A stretch of 64,000 nt of DNA, taken from the NCBI GenBank assembly GCA_030765065.1, contig CM060986.1, positions 74,641,573 through 74,705,572 on the forward strand, read 5' to 3'. A model generated the notes under the pieces. That model did no database searches, had not been told where the DNA came from, and saw only the letters and a program-made list of their open reading frames with translations. Source of the DNA: Deroplatys truncata. Its lineage: Eukaryota > Arthropoda > Insecta > Mantodea > Mantidae. Positions 23,301 through 29,535 of this stretch are shown piece after piece (position 1 is the first letter of the stretch; each line of letters starts with the position of its first letter). The position numbers were made by a program, and so were the translations under genes.

Positions 23301-23911
23301 TTCATAACTGTTTCATATTAATGTTGACTATGAATTCCACAGATGCTTGCTTTTAATTTAATATTTCTGATGTTTTTTAACTCTTCTAACTATATAAAAA
23401 TGTTCCTCTCAATAAACAAATAACTCTTACAATTTTCAATGTAAATTAACATTTTAACACAAATTGTAAAACTATTAATTATCTTCATCTACTTCACAAC
23501 AATCACTCCATCTTGAAATATTTGTGTTCCATCTTTACTTAAACAATTTTCTTTGGTTTTAAACTATTTAACCCCTTCAATATCTGCCTCACTGTTAAGT
23601 CTTTTATTTGCATTTTAATTTGCATTAAAAATCATGTGACATGTGAGTTACATAGAGAGAAGCAGAGTGAGAGACGAATAATCTAGTTCCTGTAATAAGA
23701 TGTTTAGGATATGCACATTTTTCCTTATACTGCATGTTCTGAAACTTAAAAGGTTAATTTTGTGATACTTTTAGATCCATTTAGAAGACAAGCTGACAAG
23801 CAGCTACCAGGGACAAGAGCTGTGGTGGGGACTTCTGTCACTGCTTGCAATTTGTCTCCCCATAGCGGCTGTTCCTCAACAAATTCTCAGACAGCAATGA
23901 CTTCCACTTGA
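488..23911 (+). CDS. TGFBR3: Betaglycan (TGF-beta receptor III)-like ZP-domain membrane protein, C-terminal part, seven exons
   Basis: Joined exons 488-729, 6036-6212, 8738-8909, 9154-9440, 12895-13030, 15096-15245 and 23775-23911 give 432 residues in one open frame ending in TGA. Every intron is GT/AG and every phase matches. Seen: ZP-N with Cys at 17, 46, 64 and 118; ZP-C with Cys at 207, 228, 274, 279, 293 and 300; a basic RRRK at 330-333; one hydrophobic helix at about 361-384 ending TGALWCIH; and a 48-residue Ser/Thr-rich tail. Known: betaglycan is a TGF-beta/inhibin co-receptor with an N-terminal orphan domain, a ZP domain, a membrane helix with TGALW and a short Ser/Thr-rich tail; the ZP-C context (SNP after the first Cys, LFLxC before the paired Cys) also matches. 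Inferred: an insect betaglycan orthologue presenting TGF-beta-family ligands at the cell surface. The orphan domain and signal peptide must lie left of the window. Endoglin or another ZP protein is the alternative, but the membrane segment and tail favour betaglycan. Confidence 0.87.
760..1830 (+). mobile_element. 3' end of a non-LTR retrotransposon (RNase H domain and C-terminal zinc motif), decayed
   Basis: The reading frame shifts between 855 and 1620 and is broken by stops. RNase H motifs are visible: YIDSS near 865, then IYSDSQAF (about 1065-1090), then WVKGHMGIHGNERAD (1158-1200), the conserved last RNase H block. A CKCETSEVSVEHLIYRC motif (about 1495-1545) fits the Cys/His zinc motif at the C terminus of R1/Jockey/I-like ORF2. 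The 3' end is an AATAAATAA-rich tail at 1795-1830. It is 5' truncated, with reverse transcriptase and endonuclease absent. It sits in intron 1 in the same sense as the gene. Confidence 0.75.
1998..2129. mobile_element. Foldback / MITE-like inverted repeat
   Basis: Arms of about 47 bp at 2009-2055 and 2075-2120 are close to perfect reverse complements (CACTAACCTTTGTTGCTATA against its complement). A 20-bp centre contains GAACATGTTTC. Outer ends ACACTTAGAGTC and GACTCATATAGTGT extend the pairing imperfectly. No convincing target duplication was found, so the superfamily is unknown. Confidence 0.6.
2316..2356. repeat. (CAT)n microsatellite
   Basis: About thirteen uninterrupted CAT units. The stretch after it, to about 3640, holds no feature I can support; its short open frames (2538-2810, 2994-3251) show no recognisable domain. 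Confidence 0.9.
3640..4620 (+). mobile_element. Possible LTR-retroelement remnant with reiterated leader-like motif
   Basis: A motif AGCCCCACGTT, GCCAATTTGCG, GGTA occurs three times (3662-3695, 3718-3750, 3831-3860), progressively degraded. The region has more CpG than its surroundings. It ends with two 17-bp direct repeats and a TATA-like GCAGTATAAATTT near 4600. The composition and motif resemble LTR or leader DNA of arthropod LTR retroelements, but no coding part, primer site or paired LTR was found. The call rests on resemblance only. Confidence 0.35.
4410..4516 (+). promoter_or_regulatory. Perfect heat-shock element between two 17-bp direct repeats
   Basis: AAAACGCGCCAACATTA occurs at 4410-4426 and again at 4500-4516, exactly 90 bp apart. 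Between them TTCCAGAAGATTC (4481-4493) is a perfect three-unit heat-shock factor site (TTCnnGAAnnTTC). A single site could occur by chance. Placement in a repeated, CpG-bearing LTR-like block suggests promoter DNA of a mobile element. Confidence 0.45.
4621..6035. other. Intron 1 remainder, nothing recognised
   Basis: AT-rich sequence with short chance frames on both strands and a C-rich patch near 4988-5003. A pyrimidine-rich stretch and the splice acceptor of exon 2 close it. Confidence 0.6.
6036..6212 (+). CDS. TGFBR3: TGFBR3-like exon 2: end of ZP-N, acidic insert
   Basis: The acceptor is gatttcag ending at 6035 and the donor is gtaagt at 6213. The exon is 177 bp, phase 0 at both ends, giving 59 residues. 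It supplies the fourth ZP-N cysteine in IPVECKYH, the canonical end of the domain. Two acidic runs are striking: SDDENDDEDFEE before that cysteine, and GDDDDPF after it. These probably sit in a surface loop and in the ZP-N/ZP-C linker. It is too short and too split by stops in flanking frames to be found by ORF length, but frame and splice sites agree with both neighbours. Confidence 0.85.
6588..6860 (+). pseudogene. Harbinger (HARBI1-like) transposase, N-terminal remnant
   Basis: The frame from 6588 reads MAATDQVVAVSLLHLA, then FEKLQKEDFLKQYRLSKRVM. This fits the helical N terminus of Harbinger transposases, where a D/E-E-F-x-x-x-Y/F-R-L/M-S-K segment is typical. After a stop and frameshift near 6790 the next conserved block continues as LSPILQVWITSRLYGIGTF (about 6797-6852). 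Nothing of the DDE domain follows. Function is lost. Confidence 0.6.
6976..7185 (-). pseudogene. Harbinger accessory Myb/SANT-like protein remnant
   Basis: The minus-strand frame contains a stretch ending EWFKTGGGHYIE. The E-x-F-K-T-G-G-G signature closes the Myb/SANT-like DNA-binding domain of proteins that accompany Harbinger transposases. Only about 65 residues remain, without a convincing start. Its opposite orientation to the transposase is normal for this superfamily. Confidence 0.5.
7580..7781 (+). mobile_element. Foldback element A, copy 1, with hammerhead-like core
   Basis: Arms of about 52 bp (7621-7672 and 7727-7778) are near-perfect reverse complements. The centre reads CTGACGA (7688-7694), an AGGAA/TTCCT hairpin, GAAAC (7712-7716), TA, GTT (7719-7721), the order of a type I hammerhead. 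Flanks TTTAAATATAA (7569-7579) and TTTAAACATAA (7782-7792) look like an 11-bp target duplication with one change. Copy 2 is at 13262-13421. Confidence 0.7.
7852..8737. other. Intron 2 right part, nothing recognised
   Basis: Low-complexity AT-rich DNA leading to the exon 3 acceptor. The minus-strand frame at 8634-8882 is the complement of exon 3 and is not a gene. Confidence 0.6.
8738..8909 (+). CDS. TGFBR3: TGFBR3-like exon 3: start of ZP-C
   Basis: The acceptor is tgtttag ending at 8737 and the donor is gtttgt at 8910. It is a weaker donor, but the only one that keeps phase. The 172 bp give 57 codons plus one base. The peptide contains MSPYHMEIYRDKEY and ends LYVRAWIDG, the beta-strand segment that opens a ZP-C domain and precedes its first cysteine. 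The leftover g joins ct of the next exon to make an Ala codon. No cysteine is present, as expected for this part of ZP-C. Confidence 0.83.
9154..9440 (+). CDS. TGFBR3: TGFBR3-like exon 4: core of ZP-C
   Basis: The acceptor is ttctcttaag ending at 9153 and the donor is gttagt at 9441. The exon encodes 95 residues after a split Ala codon and ends in phase 0. Seen: ESCWISNSSNPEDIS, then NTCP, then LFLHCRLGLC, that is four ZP-C cysteines in betaglycan-like spacing and context. The SNP triplet after the first cysteine and the LFLxC motif are the strongest family markers outside the membrane helix. Sequons at NSS and NST suggest glycosylation. Reading past 9440 runs into intron, so the open frame to 9503 overstates the exon. 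Confidence 0.88.
9725..10690. mobile_element. Decayed Penelope-like element with halves in opposite orientation
   Basis: On - (about 10080 to 9740) a broken frame gives VKEHFKNIKYK, TDKSAIADHIW, then FIIKNRDNLMNFEPLP. This matches block by block the GIY-YIG endonuclease tail of the element at 25856-26925 (KEHMRCIKYK, DKSAVSHHFW, LMNFDLPPP). On + (10085-10330) the frame gives KFKKFARPLRKYFTKG, ILIPQSKYSIK, matching the segment just upstream of that domain. Inverted ends (CACTTCTTGTTTACAG at 9764-9779; complement at 10633-10650) bracket it. It is an old insertion with a 5'-inverted segment. Confidence 0.6.
11040..11222 (+). mobile_element. Foldback element with hammerhead-like core (different family)
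   Basis: Imperfect inverted arms: CCCCATCATCTGCTATATGTCCACT near 11063-11087 against 11172-11199. On + the right arm contains CTGATGA (11190-11196), a GAGA/TCTC hairpin and GAAAC (11214-11218). The bases after GAAAC are an A-run, so the cleavage-site part of a ribozyme is not visible. No target duplication found. Confidence 0.5.
11478..11536. repeat. CA/CG dinucleotide repeat
   Basis: Alternating purine-pyrimidine tract of CACA, CACG and CGCG units, potentially Z-DNA-forming. No flanking gene signal. Confidence 0.85.
11540..12894. other. Intron 4 right part, one unidentified repeat-like block
   Basis: The block at about 11690-12290 has a higher GC content and broken coding-like frames (for example TQDKYEVVIAHAKQIL near 12041-12090), suggesting mobile-element debris that I cannot name. 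The remainder is AT-rich DNA ending at the exon 5 acceptor. Confidence 0.35.
12895..13030 (+). CDS. TGFBR3: TGFBR3-like exon 5: last ZP-C cysteines and basic stalk
   Basis: The acceptor is tttcattgcag ending at 12894 and the donor is gtaagt at 13031. The 136 bp give 45 codons plus one base. It starts CVDPKQYCSRH, the last cysteine pair of ZP-C. The stalk follows, with a cluster RRRK at residues 330-333 (VPRRRKAS). Many ZP proteins are cleaved by furin-like proteases between ZP-C and the membrane, and betaglycan is shed. RRRK is not a strict R-X-K/R-R site, so processing here is only a possibility. Confidence 0.85.
13262..13421 (-). mobile_element. Foldback element A, copy 2
   Basis: A 13-bp target duplication TAAATTGGTTTGT lies at 13249-13261 and 13422-13434. 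The left 40 bp (CGGAAGACATAGTGAAAAG onward) and both arms match copy 1 at 7580-7781. The centre is shorter: on - it keeps GAAAC, TA, GTT but lacks the CTGANGA half. It is younger or better preserved at its borders than copy 1. Confidence 0.8.
13440..13870 (-). pseudogene. Gypsy-type integrase, C-terminal remnant
   Basis: Read on - with frameshifts: LFKRPLSVHH, LLFGITPETDQPV, then DKLNEIHRVAREALQLAS, then KGKSLKFQRSWGGP, then KVITQINNVVYRTQ. The order fits the end of the integrase core and the C-terminal domain of Ty3/Gypsy polyproteins, where K-L-x-x-x-W-x-G-P and I-N-x-V-Y-R are typical. In-frame stops and shifts show it is dead. No LTR was found next to it. Confidence 0.65.
14028..14073. 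repeat. CA-rich microsatellite
   Basis: CACACGCG and CACTCACATTCACACTCA units. The His/Ser-repeat peptide it encodes on + is an artefact of the repeat. Confidence 0.8.
14310..14565 (-). mobile_element. tRNA-derived SINE remnant
   Basis: On - an RNA polymerase III B-box-like GCAGTTCAAATCCTGCC (about 14518-14502) is followed by a body with CAGGTTTACCTCAGTCCTC and TGCTGGGCAGGTACCC. I recall this body motif from SINE-like repeats of several insect genomes. The A-box end is worn and no duplication is visible. Confidence 0.5.
15096..15245 (+). CDS. TGFBR3: TGFBR3-like exon 6: transmembrane helix
   Basis: The acceptor is ttgttcttcag ending at 15095 and the donor is gtaatt at 15246. The exon gives 49 codons between split Ala and Asp codons. 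It encodes a short extracellular stretch and a hydrophobic helix of about 24 residues (VTIGIALASFAIG then VGLTGALWCIH). In betaglycan the helix has the same IGxxLTGALW core, which is the main reason for the gene name. The next residues MKT begin the cytoplasmic side. Confidence 0.88.
15246..15928. other. Intron 6 left part, nothing recognised
   Basis: AT-rich sequence without open frames of note. Confidence 0.6.
15930..16660 (-). pseudogene. LINE 3' segment: RNase H domain and C-terminal region
   Basis: The open frame on - (16464-15943, readable upstream to about 16640) begins FDGEVVAIQRALEQIYY, continues VVVLTDSVSAIQAIE and GIPAHVGVNGNETADFLAKKGA, the successive RNase H blocks. It ends with a Cys/His region including HLHRFGFMNDKACKICNA. 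This resembles Jockey/R1-like ORF2 C termini. An AACAACAAC-type tail (about 15940-15928) may be the 3' end. One stretch upstream of the Met is still open, so the copy is not very old. Confidence 0.7.
16690..17402 (+). pseudogene. Inverted LINE segment: end of RT through start of RNase H
   Basis: Frames at 16909-17112 and 17079-17402 overlap with a shift. The first reads QNQCLNWITGAMKTMPVSALLAG, a typical thumb/connection block of R1/Jockey-like ORF2. The second ends EWLRINTDGSANG, the first RNase H block. This lies immediately upstream, in protein order, of the segment at 15930-16660, which is on the other strand. The two are most simply one LINE copy whose 5' part was inverted at insertion. 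Confidence 0.65.
17575..19583 (-). mobile_element. hAT transposon, internally degenerate, exact borders
   Basis: Perfect 8-bp target duplication ATAATGTA (17567-17574 and 19584-19591) directly flanks inverted ends TAGGGACCCC / GGGGTCCCTA. Subterminal repeats are visible: CGGTAAATAAAA twice at the left (about 17592, 17650), and TGTCGNGTTATTTTGC twice at the right (about 19385, 19453), probable transposase-binding sites. The only recognisable coding part is a transposase C terminus. The interval 18490-19560 has more CpG and no identifiable gene. It is inserted at the end of a LINE remnant within intron 6. Confidence 0.9.
17807..18482 (-). pseudogene. hAT transposase C-terminal fragment (dimerisation domain)
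   Basis: The frame on - is open for about 220 residues to the stop at 17807. It ends LLWVPMSNVDSERLFSAYG, then TNLRTNLKPENTELMVALS. This is the hAT C-terminal dimerisation signature (P-x-S-x-x-x-E-R-x-F-S with the R-x-x-L-x-P-E block). The N-terminal BED finger and RNase-H-like DDE core are missing and a stop at about 18480 precedes it. It could be a remnant, or a truncated product still able to bind full-length transposase; nothing here shows expression. Confidence 0.75.
19900..21850 (+). pseudogene. LINE reverse transcriptase, degenerate and interrupted
   Basis: The RT start block reads IKSIKIHIASGPDRI (19973-20020). It resumes after the insertion at about 20925 with NWRPISI, then TDIMLNITKAFD, then VYNLATDFVLEEL, GFADETVLITNS (the FADD catalytic block, second Asp replaced by Glu), then FTEIGLELYLLKSMVLNIV. 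Stops and shifts are common. Several blocks are reminiscent of R2/NeSL-type RTs, but clade assignment is uncertain. Confidence 0.6.
20200..20925 (-). mobile_element. Nested LINE 3' end (Jockey/CR1-like ORF2 C terminus)
   Basis: On - a first frame reads KLYYAVRKLANVCPKEILK and QISYDIPFWG. After a shift near 20740 the open frame gives QKRILKAILKVRTRTPSRHIF and LPIPCLNILETLNFIHNN. This is the order seen at the C terminus of Jockey/CR1-like ORF2 (Y-x-I-x-F-W-G, then Q-K-R-x-x-R/K). It splits the + strand RT remnant between its first and second blocks. Confidence 0.6.
21851..22440. other. Intron 6 stretch, nothing recognised
   Basis: AT-rich DNA with no supported feature. Confidence 0.5.
22445..22690 (-). 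pseudogene. Tc1/mariner-like transposase, C-terminal fragment
   Basis: The frame on - contains RPPRSLDLNPTDFFFWGHLKSMAYETPI. This is the block around the last catalytic acidic residues of IS630/Tc1/mariner transposases (P-x-S-P-D-L-N-P-x-D-F). The usual SPD is changed to SLD. The rest of the DDE domain is not readable upstream. A related, more upstream transposase part lies at 45097-45560 but is a separate insertion. Confidence 0.6.
22691..23774. other. Intron 6 right part; CpG-bearing unassigned block
   Basis: About 22700-23310 has more CpG than the surroundings and a TATATATAG box on - near 23212-23220. It could be the non-coding part of the adjacent mariner-like element. The frames at 22862-23236 (-) and 23088-23321 (+) show no known domain. 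The rest is AT-rich up to the exon 7 acceptor. Confidence 0.3.
23775..23911 (+). CDS. TGFBR3: TGFBR3-like exon 7: cytoplasmic tail and stop
   Basis: The acceptor is atacttttag ending at 23774. It opens with at, completing an Asp codon, and runs 44 codons to TGA at 23909-23911. The tail begins DPFRRQADKQLPGTR and ends SGCSSTNSQTAMTST. It is Ser/Thr-rich with a single Cys-Ser-Ser, as in vertebrate betaglycan tails, which are of similar length. The vertebrate tail ends in a PDZ ligand, whereas the last residues here (TST) lack a hydrophobic final residue. The intron before it is about 8.5 kb. No open frame marks this exon; it was found by splice site, phase and tail character. Confidence 0.8.
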
Positions 23912-25721
23912 CTCTGAAGGGAAAAATATCACATGTACAACAAAGCAGGTGCGAAAACCTCATTGCCTCCATACACTTACTAATGAAAGGAAGCTCCGTA
24001 CAGTTAAGGTGCAATCATGTTACAAACAGTAGGAACAGAAATACGTATGTAAATGTAAGGAATTGAAAAGTATGTATCTCAGCATATATTACACTTCCAG
24101 CAGAGCATGTCCATGTTGTTCCACATTCTTTAAGAATGAGTCTGTATAGGTATGTTATAAGTTTTTATGTATTTTGCTGTCTTAAGCATTAATCTAGTAT
24201 GGAGTTTCCTTTCATTATGAACTTATACATCGACTAAAAGTAACTTCTTAGAAAAAAAAGAGTGAAAGGAGCTAGTACTTTTACAGGAATCAGGAATTTT
24301 ATTTACCTCAGTTCACCTCTTGTATTTGCTCAATCCAACATTTTTCCTACTACTGTAACAGATTACAGTGCTTAACACTTAAGTGATTTGACCTACTCAT
24401 GCGAAAATAAAAAGCAACATTTTCATGTAGCAGCCTGTGGCATGCATGAGGGAAGTACAAAGAAATCAAGAAATTATTTATGAACATTTAGTAAAGGTAA
24501 TTCTGTATTAATTAGAAAAGTGAATATATTCCTAAGTAATTTGCGCAAGAAATGTTTTTATATACTTAACCAGAGAGATCAACTTCTATTGAATTAAGAA
24601 TATGCAACATATGTTTTGAAGCTTTTTTGAAATGTAAGTGTTTCAGTATGTTTGGTGCTATAAAAGTGCTTAACGTAGTTACGCTGAAAATATAACAGAA
24701 AAATATATTACTATTTTTGTTGTGGTTATAGTGGATATTAGCATACTTTTAGAATAAGTGAAGCTGATCTGACTTTGAATATAGTCCTTAATTAATAACA
24801 TAATTTATGAGTTGATCTCTCATAATATATTCTGAACAGATAAATGAAACTTTTTTTTTGGGGGAGGGGGGGTGGGGGGATGGGTAGGAGGTACATCAGC
24901 TAATTATCATTAAACAAATAGGCTTTTGACCACAATTTTTAAAGATCTTCTCTTAAGAGTACGTTGATAAGTTGGAATTTTTGTATATAGTTTTGTTTTT
25001 TAACATAATCTTTTAATTGTATGCATTTTTATGCCAGTTGATAGAATTAAATAGGGCACAGCTACTCAGGTGTTGCTGTGTACTATGTAAGCAGCCAAGG
25101 CACAATATGCTCCAGTCTTAAGAGAAGTAATATTGCATATTTTCATGTTCATGATTCTTATTTATTCAGGTATTTAAGTTATTGCATTATTTTTATAAAC
25201 TCATTTATAACAGGAGATTTGAAAGCAGCTTTTCAAATATTTAAAAACAACAGCAGCACATAATGCAGCTTGATTAAGTTGCAGAATATTGCACATGAAA
25301 GTAATTTCATTTTCCATTACTGGTGATAACATTGTGATTGAGGAGGAAAAACAATGTACTCCAAGGAGGAAACATTTCCAAATTCATTTTCTGCCATAAA
25401 TCTAAGTGATCGGAACCAAGCTTAGAAAGGCAAAATGGAAAGCTAGTTGTCTTGCTCTCATCATGTTATCTTATTTCTCCGAATACAAGTTCACTCTCCT
25501 TGCTCCTGAACCTGATTTAGCATGTTGTTAAAGCACAAAAACTTAATTTTTTAAAACAAAATTTAAGACTTATTGCTCTGCTTATTGTGTAAATTGAGGT
25601 GATGATGAAACCACGTGGTAGTTAAACTGTCTTTCAATTTGCCATTGGGCTTGGGAATCTGAAATGACTGCTGTAACATTCACAAGAATTCTTCAGCCCA
25701 TTTGGATGTTTAGCTCATGTG
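23912..25721. other. 3' UTR and downstream DNA of the betaglycan-like gene
   Basis: It starts at the stop codon and contains a G-rich tract at 24862-24890 and no coding signal. How much is transcribed cannot be told from sequence. Confidence 0.4.
24406..24411 (+). promoter_or_regulatory. Candidate polyadenylation signal AATAAA
   Basis: AATAAA lies about 500 bases after the betaglycan-like stop codon, in unique-looking AT-rich DNA. It is one of the nearer candidates for the end of the transcript. AATAAA is frequent by chance in this base composition, and a much longer 3' UTR is possible. Confidence 0.2.
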
Positions 25722-25855
25722 CAGTGGGGTAGCATCAGGGGATACAGGGTAGACAGTATCTACCCTAAATTTTTAGACAGACATACTGTTTTAGCTGATT
25801 TTGGTTTTTACGTTTCCAACATATATATCTTTTATTTTAAATAATAATGTATTTA

Positions 25856-26925
25856 ATTTATTTAAAGGTGAGTCGGAATTGTTACACTAACATCACTTAA
25901 GTTTACTCACTTAACATGTTTCGGGAAACGGTTGTTCCCATCCTCAGAAGTTAATTCGACTGGCCCGTGTTGTTGGTGTTTCCGTTTTTTGGACTGGATC
26001 CTGTGGTGGCATCTTGTGGTGGAGAAATGTACTTCCAGAGAGGATTTGGTGGCGGCAAATCAAAATTCATTAGATGTGTGTTGTGTTTTAGAATGGTGAT
26101 CTTCTCCCATGCATCTAATTCGGCTGCTATATGTCTACACAGCAATACATAATGGGTACAACAAAGCAACTATTGACAAAAAAATTGCAAAATTCAAACG
26201 ACAGATGCACATCAGAAACACAACAAATCTCAGCCAGCAAGATAAAGAGCTAAAGTTCAAGAAATTCACATACCACCCAGGAACATTTCACAAATTTAAG
26301 AAGATTTTCATGAAACATAACATCAGCCTAGCTCCACAGAACAAATTTAACATAGAGAAATTACTTTGTAACAAGTTAAAAGACCCCATTCCACAAGACA
26401 AAAAAGCTGGAATCTATGAAATCAATTGTTCAGATTGCAATAAAGTATACATAGGTAAGACAAAAAGAAACCTAGAAACTAGGCTAAAGGAGCACATGAG
26501 ATGTATTAAATACAAACAAATGGACAAATCTGCAGTTTCACACCATTTTTGGATCACTAATCACAACATCAAACCCAATATTACATTAGTCAAACCAGCC
26601 AAATTTGCAGCCGAATTAGATGCATGGGAGAAGATCACCATTCTAAAACACAACACACATCTGATGAATTTTGATTTGCCGCCACCAAATCCTCTCTGGA
26701 AGTACATTTCTCCACCACAAGATGCCACCACAGGATCCAGTCCAAAAAACGGAAACACCAACAACACGGGCCAGTCGAATTAACTTCTGAGGATGGGAAC
26801 AACCGTTTCCCGAAACATGTTAAGTGAGTAAACTTAAGTGATGTTAGTGTAAAAATTCCGACTCACCTTTAAAAAAATTCTATACACATCACTGTTTCTA
26901 GCTTCTTTTCATTACAATATCAACG
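25856..26925 (+). mobile_element. Penelope-like element, 5' truncated, with 5' inverted copy of its 3' end
   Basis: A 14-bp target duplication TAATAATGTATTTA lies at 25842-25855 and 26926-26939. About 260 bp at the left (25868-26127) are the near-perfect complement of 26608-26871, so the insertion folds back. The unique middle and right arm encode the element's C terminus. Each arm carries a hammerhead-like core; on the right it is CTGAGGA (26787-26793), GAAAC (26812-26816), AT, GTT. The nested site lies inside a hAT-like element. Confidence 0.85.
26109..26783 (+). pseudogene. Penelope-like GIY-YIG endonuclease region
   Basis: The open frame is 224 residues. An RT C-terminal/linker part (KLKFKKFTYHPGTF, then NISLAPQNKFNIEKLLCN) is followed by the GIY-YIG nuclease: KAGIYEINCSDCNKVYIGKTKRNLETR with the linked CxxC typical of Penelope enzymes, then KEHMRCIKYK, DKSAVSHHFW and the tail LMNFDLPPP. 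The reverse transcriptase core is missing, so the copy is dead. The apparent Met falls in the inverted arm and is not a natural start. The complement frames at 25951-26169 and 26561-26767 only reflect the inverted repeat. Confidence 0.8.
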
Positions 26926-26933
26926 TAATAATG

Positions 26934-27044
<111 letters not shown>

Positions 27045-29309
27045 TGAAAATATATTTTGCTCCTTTGCACAAAGCTGTCTCTCTTGGGTAGACATTTTCT
27101 TATGTTTCTGCTCTGCTTCTTTCAACATTCAAAGCAAGCACTATGTAATTGCACTACTATCTTCACTTTCCTTCTCCAGCTAGCTTCTAGCACCTCTTGG
27201 ACAGATACCTTGTCATATGTCTACCTTCAGCAGTGCTCAGGATGCCGCTGCACTTGCTCTCTTTACGACACTCCTCATTTCGGCATGAATCTTTGGCTCT
27301 CAGGGTAGACATATCTATTGATCATCTTTGCAAAGGATGGCATGTGTACATTGCCCACTGACAATGTTATCTTTCATCCGAGTATGTGACTGTTTGTGAT
27401 GCATTAGTTAGTGCATCTGTGGCTTTTAAAGCTCTGGAATGTTCTGGTGAGTTTAATATGAAACAGTAGAACTTTAAACTCCGTTCTCTTTTTAGTAAAA
27501 CGTTCATTGTCAAAATGAACCTTTGAATAAAAGCGTGTGTTTGAAACCTAAAATATCTCGACCTGTCCTAGATTGTTCTCAGAAAGATGCAAAAGTGGCA
27601 AGAAAATTAGAAAATAATTGTTACTGAAATTATAGATGGCTTAGAGATTGTAGTCCTAAGAAAATGCTTCACTGTTATTACTGCAGTAAAGAGCCATGGG
27701 CAGCCAATAAAGGACTGAAGTTAAAACTATAAAGTAACCGGAATAGGTCATATTTAAAATGCAGATATGCTTTATATGTTGGGAAGAAGCAGGATTGATC
27801 ACTATTTGTCTGAAACTGCTCTTGGGAAAGCCATAAAACAGTGAAAATATGATGTGTTAATCAACAATATTCATCAGTAGCAGTGTAACTAGGTACACAT
27901 GTGGTGAGAGAAAATGTCTACCCAAATTTTTTGTTATGCTACTCTACTGCTCATTAGATACAATTGCGATTGTTCCCTTTTCATCATGGAAAGAGATGGA
28001 ATTACAAAGAGATGATGATAGATGTTAGTTTCTTTAATGCTTGTTAAGGAGACCGACAACTACAGTAATTAGCTAACATGTAAAGGATGTTGTTATGTAT
28101 TTGCACAGAAAGTTATGCAGAGCTTGGTAATCTGCACAGTAATAACTATCTCTTTCTGCATGGACATCAGCTACAAAGCCACCAATTGGAAAAGGAAGTT
28201 CAATAACTTCTATTTTGGCTCTGTAGAGAAAACTTCTGTTCCCATGGGAAGCTTTATAATCCTTCATATATAGTGTTACATCTCCTAGCCTTGTTAGTAA
28301 ATCTTTAACTTACCAAGCAAAATGAAATGCACAGAAACTGGATGATTCGCTGTTACCTTGACAGTAATCTTCAGCATTTCCTTCGTAAATCTCATTACTC
28401 AAAACCCAAACATATAAAGTTTGAAGCTTATCTCTTTCCTTGCACTATTCAGAAAGCGAGATGACCTGTGATTTTCAATGTGAATATTTTGGGGAGAAAA
28501 AAAACATTCATCATTTTGTATTCGGAGAAATACGTGTTTTCCTGTTTTATTTCTTTTACGCAGTCTTAATTGCACTGATTGTCATTATAGTTGTTTTGTC
28601 AGTGTTTTAGAATTCAATTTGACAAAATTTGGTGCATCTTTGGTACTTATAATGTGCCCATCATTTAATAATTTGGATTTGGTGCTTCCTTATTATCATT
28701 TAGTGTTTTTAACAAATGCTCTAAACTATACTTTGTGTTGTTTTAATACAGGGCTTAAGAAAAAATAATATACATGTATGTATTGATAAAACCTGTGTTT
28801 ATGATTCCTTTGAAATTACATTCCTACAAGATTAGTATGCAGCTTTTATGTATCAGTGGGAGGTGGTAGATATTCTGAACGTTATGTTGTTATTCCCATT
28901 ATGTTGTTAGAGTATTACCATTTTATTCCAGCTGCATTCAGCTGTTACATGTTAAATTTCTGCATATATACTAACTTCAAAAAACTGTATTTGCCTGCTT
29001 ACTATGGTTGCGAAAGGAGGGGAAAAAGAAAACAGGTAAAAATTCATAAAATTGAGAGAAAAAAAGATGTGAATACCAGATAATTAATGGTGTAGCAGGA
29101 ATTACATAATGCTAAAGTGTGTGGATTTGTATCTTGAGACAAATTACTGCACCTATAGCACCCTTGAGTTTTTGAGGGGTTTTGAAAACCATTAAGCTAA
29201 ATGAAGTCAACTGAAATTTCAAGAAAGTAAGTTATTAAACTGTCCAAGTTCTTGCCAAGAATCAATCATTAACACACTCCTTGGTCATGGGTCCCAGGCA
29301 TGTATTGTT

Positions 29310-29535
29310 CTGTGGTTAGCGCTGCGGTAAAGCTTGCTCTCTGTCTCTCTCTCTCTTACTTTTGCTCTCTTTAACACTGTAACTATTTGTTAGCCTGGTG
29401 ACACATTGATTTAATATTGACTATCTATGCCGAGTGTTGCAGGTTCAATCCAACCTAGTCTGAAAGCATTTGTATGTGTTTAAACGCAACAGTCTCATGT
29501 CAGTAATTTACAAAAACTCTGCTGAATGGCAACTT
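29310..29535 (+). mobile_element. Probable tRNA-derived SINE remnant with split promoter
   Basis: An A-box-like CTGTGGTTAGCGCTG (29311-29325) and a B-box-like GCAGGTTCAATCCAACC (29440-29456) are separated by a CT-rich stretch that is too long for a tRNA and looks inserted. The body after the B box (CATTTGTATGTGTTTAAACG, then CTCATGTCAGTAATTTAC) resembles an insect SINE body known to me only from memory. Confidence 0.4.

Noticed and set aside
25951..26169. Two apparently homologous small genes at 25951-26169 and 26561-26783
   Set aside because: They are the two arms of the inverted repeat of one Penelope-like insertion.
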